Origin: Rhodobiaceae bacterium
Lineage (GTDB): Bacteria > Pseudomonadota > Alphaproteobacteria > Rhizobiales > Tepidamorphaceae
NCBI GenBank assembly: GCA_020637895.1
Contig: JACKJP010000002.1
Coordinates: 682,001-746,000 of the forward strand
DNA: 64,000 bases
Reading direction: 5' to 3'
Shown here in pieces: positions 59,587 through 64,000 of the stretch. The notes beneath the pieces are model-generated. The model made no database searches. It saw nothing but the letters and a program-made list of their open reading frames with translations, and was not told where the DNA came from. The position numbers and the translations under genes are program-made. Numbering within the stretch: position 1 is the first letter of the stretch; every line of letters starts with the position of its first letter.

Positions 59587-61160
59587 GAGCGGCGATCCAG
59601 GAAAAAACCCGAAGGCGTCGCCTGAGGTCGCGGCTTGCCTGTGCGTGCGGTTATTTCACCTGAGGCCAGCCCCGCCGCTTCCAGCGACGCCTGCAACTCG
59701 TCAAGCCCGGCCCGAAGCGTCTCGGCCATGGATTCATTTTCAGCATAGAGCGAAACATCCACCCTGTCGCCGGCCAGACCGACCGAGGCGTGCGTCGGCC
59801 CTGCCTCGCCGGGTTCCAGCGAGAACCGCACGCGCCACCCCTTTTCCGCACGGCCGTCCTTTGTGCGACGCTCACGGGCGAGGCGCATCTGAACGGTGCC
59901 GGTTCCGCCCGCAACGGCAATTGGAATTTCGACCATCATTTCGGGCGTATCCGCGGCAGGATCGGCCCGGTCGGGAAGCGAGGCGATCTGCAACAGCCGA
60001 ATCCGGTGAAGGGCGCCGTCGACGCGTGCCAGGAGATGACGGGCCGCTTCCTGCGGTTCGCCGGCGAACGACATGCTGCGCGGCGGCTCGCCATGCAGTG
60101 GTGCCCCGCGCTGAGGCGGCGGCGACCGGTTCTCCGGTAAGGGCGAACCGGCGTCGCGGCCAACCCAGTCGGCAAGTGCCTGCCGCAGCGTTTGCAGCGC
60201 CGTCTTCATGTCCGTTCCGACCGGCTGCCCGCGCGCCAGCAGCGCTTCGGTCTGGACACCGGAGCGCTCAATCGCCTGACGGAGCGCGGCCGCATCCGGC
60301 GCGTCGCCACTGACCCTCAGCCCAAGAAGTCGCACGATCGCTGCCGTGACGGGCGTCGGAATCGCGTTGCGTACCGGTGCAAGGCGCAGCACGGCGTCGG
60401 CCTCTGCAAAGAGGCCGGCCAGACCCGATTGTTTCACAGCCGAATCCGATTTCGCCGCGGCGACGGCGGCTTCCGCATGCGGCGGCAGGCCCGGCCGGTT
60501 CGACGTCGCGGCCGGGGGCACGGTTTCTGCTTCCGCAGCGCCCGGCGCCTGCGGACCGACGCGATAGCGCGCCTGTCCCTGAACAAGAGCGGCCGTGGCT
60601 TGGGGCAGGGGTGAAGCTGGTGGCGGGTTGGAGGATGGTGGCAGTGCCGGCGCTGACGATCCGGACGGTACGGTCGATTGGGGCTGCGCTGAAAGCTGCG
60701 TCTGCTGCGACGGTTGAGCGGCCGCCTGTGACGCCGACGTAGCCGTCAGTACCGGGCCTGCCGCGACTGCCGGCGACGGTGGCGAGGCTTGCGGTGCGCT
60801 TCCGCCAGGTACGGGAACGGAAGGCGCGACTGGCGCCGGCTGACTTGTCGTGACGATGGTCGCCGGTGTCGCACCGGTCTGCGGTGTCGATGCGGCAGGC
60901 GTCGCACGCAGGATCGTAATCGTTGGGGCGCTGCCGCCCTGTTGCACCTGAAAGACCACCTCGCTGCCAGGCGGAAGAGGCGCTGGCAATTTCACGTCGA
61001 TCGCGCCGCCACGGAACAGAAGCCGCGCCAGTTCGCCGGAGAGCTGGGCGGAAACTCTGGCGGCGATGACATCGCCGGCATTGAGCGTAGCGGAAGAGTC
61101 GGCGCCGGTGAGTGCCGCCAGCACCGCAGGAAGGCCAGAAGCGGACGGCGATACGGCCAT
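59583..61160 (-). CDS. Flagellar hook-length control protein (FliK)-like
   Basis: A 525-residue protein with a long Pro/Ala/Ser/Gln-rich middle (about 95-215) and a C-terminal FliK-type domain (MMVEIPIAVAGGTGTVQMRL, then HASVGLAGDRVDVSLYAENE and LDELQASLEAAGL). FliK measures hook length and switches the export gate through FlhB, so the partner at 59323 fits well. No other flagellar gene is in the window, so the pair is orphaned. Confidence 0.88.
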   Translation of the reverse strand: MAVSPSASGLPAVLAALTGADSSATLNAGDVIAARVSAQLSGELARLLFRGGAIDVKLPAPLPPGSEVVFQVQQGGSAPTITILRATPAASTPQTGATPATIVTTSQPAPVAPSVPVPGGSAPQASPPSPAVAAGPVLTATSASQAAAQPSQQTQLSAQPQSTVPSGSSAPALPPSSNPPPASPLPQATAALVQGQARYRVGPQAPGAAEAETVPPAATSNRPGLPPHAEAAVAAAKSDSAVKQSGLAGLFAEADAVLRLAPVRNAIPTPVTAAIVRLLGLRVSGDAPDAAALRQAIERSGVQTEALLARGQPVGTDMKTALQTLRQALADWVGRDAGSPLPENRSPPPQRGAPLHGEPPRSMSFAGEPQEAARHLLARVDGALHRIRLLQIASLPDRADPAADTPEMMVEIPIAVAGGTGTVQMRLARERRTKDGRAEKGWRVRFSLEPGEAGPTHASVGLAGDRVDVSLYAENESMAETLRAGLDELQASLEAAGLASGEITARTGKPRPQATPSGFFLDRRS

Positions 61161-61355
61161 GTCGCTATGCCCGACTCATGTTGCACCCCTCAGTTTTGCC
61201 AGTATCAGGCAATCGGCCGGCCTTGCAAAGGCGCGGTGCGCACCATGGTTTCGCGGTCTTTACCCGGATGGCGGCGATTGGCTTGGACGGCTCGTTGCGA
61301 TACGAGTTTCGCCCTTGAAACTTTGGGAATGAACGGCGTGCGCGATGAAGGCCCG

Positions 61356-62678
61356 ATGACCCGGCGGACAACCGGGGGACCCAAGGCAATAGCGGCCAAT
61401 GCCGCCGCCTTCTGGTTCCTCGGCGTCTTTCCGGTGCTTGGCGTTCTTTTCAACCGCGGGCATATGGGTATTGCGGCGATTGGCCTTGCGGTGTGTGCCG
61501 GCATCGCCGTTGCCGATTACGGATCAAAGCCGACGCTGGCAAAGATGGCGGAGGCCTGGCGTCCTCCCTATGCCTCGGTCGTCTGGGCCGTCCTGTTCCT
61601 CTGCGCTCTGGCGATGCTGTCGGCGATGTGGGCCTTTGACGGACCTTTCGCGCTGCAGAAGTCGGCAAGCCTTTTCGGTGTGCTGCTGATCGCAGCTGCG
61701 GCAGGCGCATTCATGTCGGGCAGCGATCCGTCAAAGGCGGCATTCTTTGGCTTCTCAGGCCTGCTGCTGGCCAGCCTGTTTCTTGCCGAAGAAGCGATCG
61801 GTCCAGCCTATTTTTCTTCCTGGAAGATATTCTTCGATCATCCCCAATGGGCGATCGGGACCGACGGCAACGCCCGTCTTCTCGACCATTATCTCATGCA
61901 ACTCAATCGCTCGGTCGTCACCGTTTCGATCCTGCTGTGGCCCGTCGGATTCATGCTCTGGCATCGCGGCCGACGCATCATGCTGGCGCTATTGCTGCTC
62001 ATTGCGCTTCCGGCCATCGCCATGTCGTTCAGTCAGTCGGCGATATTCGGCCTCGCCGCAGGCAGCGTCGCGGCGCTGGCGACGATGGTCGTCGGACGCA
62101 TCGCTGTCTACGGCCTCGCCGCAGCAATCATGGTGCTGGCCGCCGAGGCGCCGCTGATTTTCAAGGTCATGCCCGGCATTGCCGGAGACTTTCTCGTCAG
62201 CGCGGCAGGCGGCGGCGGCGCGGGGGAAAGGCTGGTCATCTGGGAGGCTTTCGCCGAAAGCATCTACCAGAAGCCGATACTTGGCTGGGGCGCGGATGCG
62301 GGCCGGTTCTTCGGCCGCGAGGGAATTCCCGCCGAGCATGTGCCGACCGGCTGGCCGGATGCGATCTGGCATCATCCGCATAACGGGTTTCTCCAGGGCT
62401 GGGTCGACTTTGGAATCTTCGGCGGCTTTGCCGTCGGCGCGATCTTCGCGGCGGCGGCGCTGGCGATTGCCAGGCTACCCGCTCCGCTAAGGCCATCGGC
62501 GCTCGGCTGTCTCGCCGCAAGCGCAGCGGTCACGCTCGTCAGCCACGGGCTATGGCAAACCTGGTCGTTGATGCTGATGGGGCTAGCGGCCGCGTTGTTC
62601 GTCTGGCTGGCAAAGACCATCACGCTGGAGCGCGGCCTTGCCGACGCGCTCAGTAAGGCCGACCGTCCTTGTGCGTGA
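61356..62678 (+). CDS. O-antigen ligase-like membrane protein (Wzy_C family)
   Basis: A polytopic inner-membrane protein of 440 residues with about ten helices. A long periplasmic loop has the family motif region from GERLVIWEAFAESIYQKPIL to HHPHNGFLQGWVDFGIFGG, with the conserved HNGFLQ. Such proteins join or polymerise polysaccharide chains. I prefer the ATG at 61356, which has AAGG upstream, over 61329. The last 29 bases overlap the convergent cupin gene. Confidence 0.88.
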   Translation: MTRRTTGGPKAIAANAAAFWFLGVFPVLGVLFNRGHMGIAAIGLAVCAGIAVADYGSKPTLAKMAEAWRPPYASVVWAVLFLCALAMLSAMWAFDGPFALQKSASLFGVLLIAAAAGAFMSGSDPSKAAFFGFSGLLLASLFLAEEAIGPAYFSSWKIFFDHPQWAIGTDGNARLLDHYLMQLNRSVVTVSILLWPVGFMLWHRGRRIMLALLLLIALPAIAMSFSQSAIFGLAAGSVAALATMVVGRIAVYGLAAAIMVLAAEAPLIFKVMPGIAGDFLVSAAGGGGAGERLVIWEAFAESIYQKPILGWGADAGRFFGREGIPAEHVPTGWPDAIWHHPHNGFLQGWVDFGIFGGFAVGAIFAAAALAIARLPAPLRPSALGCLAASAAVTLVSHGLWQTWSLMLMGLAAALFVWLAKTITLERGLADALSKADRPCA

Positions 62679-63132
62679 AAATCCAGCCCGACGGCCCCAT
62701 AACGGCCTGGATATCGTCGTTCGGATAGGACCCCTCGTCTCCTGGCGTGCGGTCGCCCATTTCCAGATAGATGACGTCGTCAGCGGTTCGATTGACAAGC
62801 TGGTGGGCGACACCGCCCGCGGGGAAACCGGCACACATTCCTGGTGAGAGCTGAACCTCGCCCTGATCGGTGACCAGCACCGGGTCTCCCTGGAGGATAT
62901 AGACGAATTCGTCCTGCCGGCTGTGACGGTGCAGGAGAGCCGATTCGCCGCCTGGTGCGAGCCGGGTCAGGTTGACGCCGAAATTCTTCAAACCGAACAG
63001 GTCGCCGAGCGGACGCTTCTCGCGCCTTGCCATGCGACTGAAGAATGGCTCGGGATAATTCGATGGCTTCACGCGCGGCGCAGCGTCGGCGGCGCGTATG
63101 GCGAGTGGATTTTCGGTGCTCTTCTCGGACAT
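62650..63132 (-). CDS. Cupin domain-containing protein
   Basis: A 160-residue single-cupin protein. The metal motif is in SALLHRHSRQDEFVYILQG with the second motif in CAGFPAGGVAHQLVNRT. It belongs to the group annotated as transcriptional or sugar-binding cupins; no helix-turn-helix is present. It overlaps the convergent O-antigen ligase-like gene and starts 24 bp before the LtrA gene ends. Confidence 0.9.
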   Translation of the reverse strand: MSEKSTENPLAIRAADAAPRVKPSNYPEPFFSRMARREKRPLGDLFGLKNFGVNLTRLAPGGESALLHRHSRQDEFVYILQGDPVLVTDQGEVQLSPGMCAGFPAGGVAHQLVNRTADDVIYLEMGDRTPGDEGSYPNDDIQAVMGPSGWIFTHKDGRPY

Positions 63133-63156
63133 GCAGGCTTTTCCCGAAGGCTCCCA

Positions 63157-64000
63157 TCAATGGGCGTCGCGCAGCGAGGCGAGCGAAAGATATTCCCACA
63201 CCGCTACGGCGACCAGCAGGACGCAGACGATAGCGGCAAGAAGCAGCACGGAAAAGAAGCCGGATGCTGCGAATATGACGGCAAGGCCGAGGAGTCCCGC
63301 GATGTGTGAAAGGGGCGGGCGGCCGGATATGACGCCCTTGAACCAGAGATTTCCGGCCATGAAGATCGCCGGGCCGCCGACCAGCGCCGCTGCCGTCCCG
63401 GCGCCGGCGAGCGCATCAGGACGGGCGAGCGTGAAGTCGGCCGCCACCGCGGTGACCAGAATGCCCGCGACGATGGGGATATGGGCATAAGTGTAGGCGG
63501 CGCGCGCCACGCTGCCGGGGTCTTGAGCCCCCTCGATCAGATGTGCGCCGCGTTCGTGGCCGAACCGGAAATAGATCCACCAAAGCGCGATGGTCGTCAG
63601 GAATGAGATGGCGAAGGCGGTCATCAGGGTACCTGTCCATTCGCTTTCGCTGAATATGCGGCCGGTCACCAGGATCGTCTCTCCAAGACAAATGATGACG
63701 AACAGGGCGCAGCGTTCAGCCATATGGGCGCCTGACACGTTCCAGGTCGACGATTCGGATAAGCCGAGGACCGGCACCCAGAAACCCAGCGCCGGCGCGG
63801 CATACTCGATTGCCAGCGCTGCGATCCAGAGCAGCAGGCGCCACTCGTGATGGGCAAATCCGCCAGCGATCCAGAACATGCCGGAAAACACCAGCCACAG
63901 CGTGATGCGAAGGAAGTTCCGGTAGCGCACATCGTCGAAACCACGATTGGCCAGCGTGATGAAAGTGGTCCTCCCGACCTGCATCGCGACATAGGCGCCG
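63157..64000 (-). CDS. Low temperature requirement A (LtrA) family membrane protein, 5' end outside window
   Basis: A polytopic membrane protein of the LtrA family (function unclear). Visible is ERCALFVIICLGETILVTG, a family hallmark, and several helices. The frame is still open at position 64000 (residues GAYVAMQVGRTT read in), so the internal ATG at 63984 is not the start; members are near 390 residues and about 280 are seen. Confidence 0.9.
   Translation of the reverse strand, partial: GAYVAMQVGRTTFITLANRGFDDVRYRNFLRITLWLVFSGMFWIAGGFAHHEWRLLLWIAALAIEYAAPALGFWVPVLGLSESSTWNVSGAHMAERCALFVIICLGETILVTGRIFSESEWTGTLMTAFAISFLTTIALWWIYFRFGHERGAHLIEGAQDPGSVARAAYTYAHIPIVAGILVTAVAADFTLARPDALAGAGTAAALVGGPAIFMAGNLWFKGVISGRPPLSHIAGLLGLAVIFAASGFFSVLLLAAIVCVLLVAVAVWEYLSLASLRDAH

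Noticed and set aside
60789..61355. Upstream extension of the O-antigen ligase-like frame
   Set aside because: It is antisense to FliK and encodes arginine-rich low-complexity sequence; the membrane protein proper begins at 61329 or 61356.
1..64000. CRISPR arrays, tRNA or rRNA genes, integrases and insertion sequences
   Set aside because: No regularly spaced direct repeats, no recognisable RNA gene sequences and no transposase or integrase motifs were seen on either strand.

Overview
The window is GC-rich DNA with dense, often 4-bp-overlapping genes. It reads as the chromosome of an alphaproteobacterium, most likely of the order Hyphomicrobiales (Rhizobiales). This rests on the Tad/Cpa pilus locus of the rhizobial type, a DUF930 protein, the pepA-MarR-NlpC/P60 cluster, the pca/pob aromatic genes, an orphan FliK plus FlhB C-terminal-like pair, and a promoter of the alphaproteobacterial general-stress (EcfG) type. 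I see no rRNA, tRNA, CRISPR array, prophage or insertion sequence.

Layout. 1-4.1 kb: 3' part of a yejF-like peptide ABC ATPase, a 25-residue membrane peptide, then pepA, a MarR regulator and an NlpC/P60 hydrolase on the minus strand. 4.1-16.1 kb: Tad pilus machinery. tadD and a DUF930 gene run on the plus strand, cpaB-C-D-E-F-tadB-tadC on the minus strand, and cpaA diverges from a pilus assembly protein and two TadE-like pseudopilins. No Flp pilin gene and no tadG are present. 16.2-18 kb: a FecCD permease and its ATPase without a binding protein. 18-23.7 kb: rfbCBDA for dTDP-L-rhamnose, a tail-anchored unknown, and manC for GDP-mannose, all pointing to surface polysaccharide. 23.7-28.3 kb: a complete livKHMGF branched-chain amino-acid importer.

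28.5-32.7 kb: a 39-residue membrane peptide, a HisD-family dehydrogenase with altered zinc ligands, a D-amino-acid transaminase and malonyl-CoA synthetase. 32.7-36.2 kb: a nucleoside-type ABC importer without its binding protein. 36.3-40.2 kb: TetR, VOC, SRPBCC and DUF1428 genes, a 97-residue unknown with a stress-type promoter, and argJ. 40.2-43.9 kb: GNAT and class III aminotransferase, divergent from a ThDP enzyme. 43.9-47.4 kb: an incomplete protocatechuate segment (pcaB, pcaC, broken pcaD, broken pobA; pcaHG absent) with seven indels within about 650 bp.

47.4-49.7 kb: an ECF sigma factor, a RskA-like anti-sigma factor and a secreted fasciclin protein. This resembles the mycobacterial SigK-RskA-MPT70 arrangement, and similar promoter-like motifs precede the sigma and fasciclin genes. 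49.8-59.3 kb: envelope genes (L,D-transpeptidase, kdsD, pbpC and a giant alpha-2-macroglobulin). 59.3-64 kb: an FlhB C-terminal-like protein, FliK, an O-antigen ligase-like protein, a cupin and an LtrA protein cut by the window end.

The most interesting signals are the sigma/anti-sigma/fasciclin module, the HisD-like enzyme with substituted metal ligands, the cluster of frameshifts at pcaD/pobA with loss of pcaHG, two very small membrane proteins, and a stress-type promoter that overlaps the start of an uncharacterised gene.
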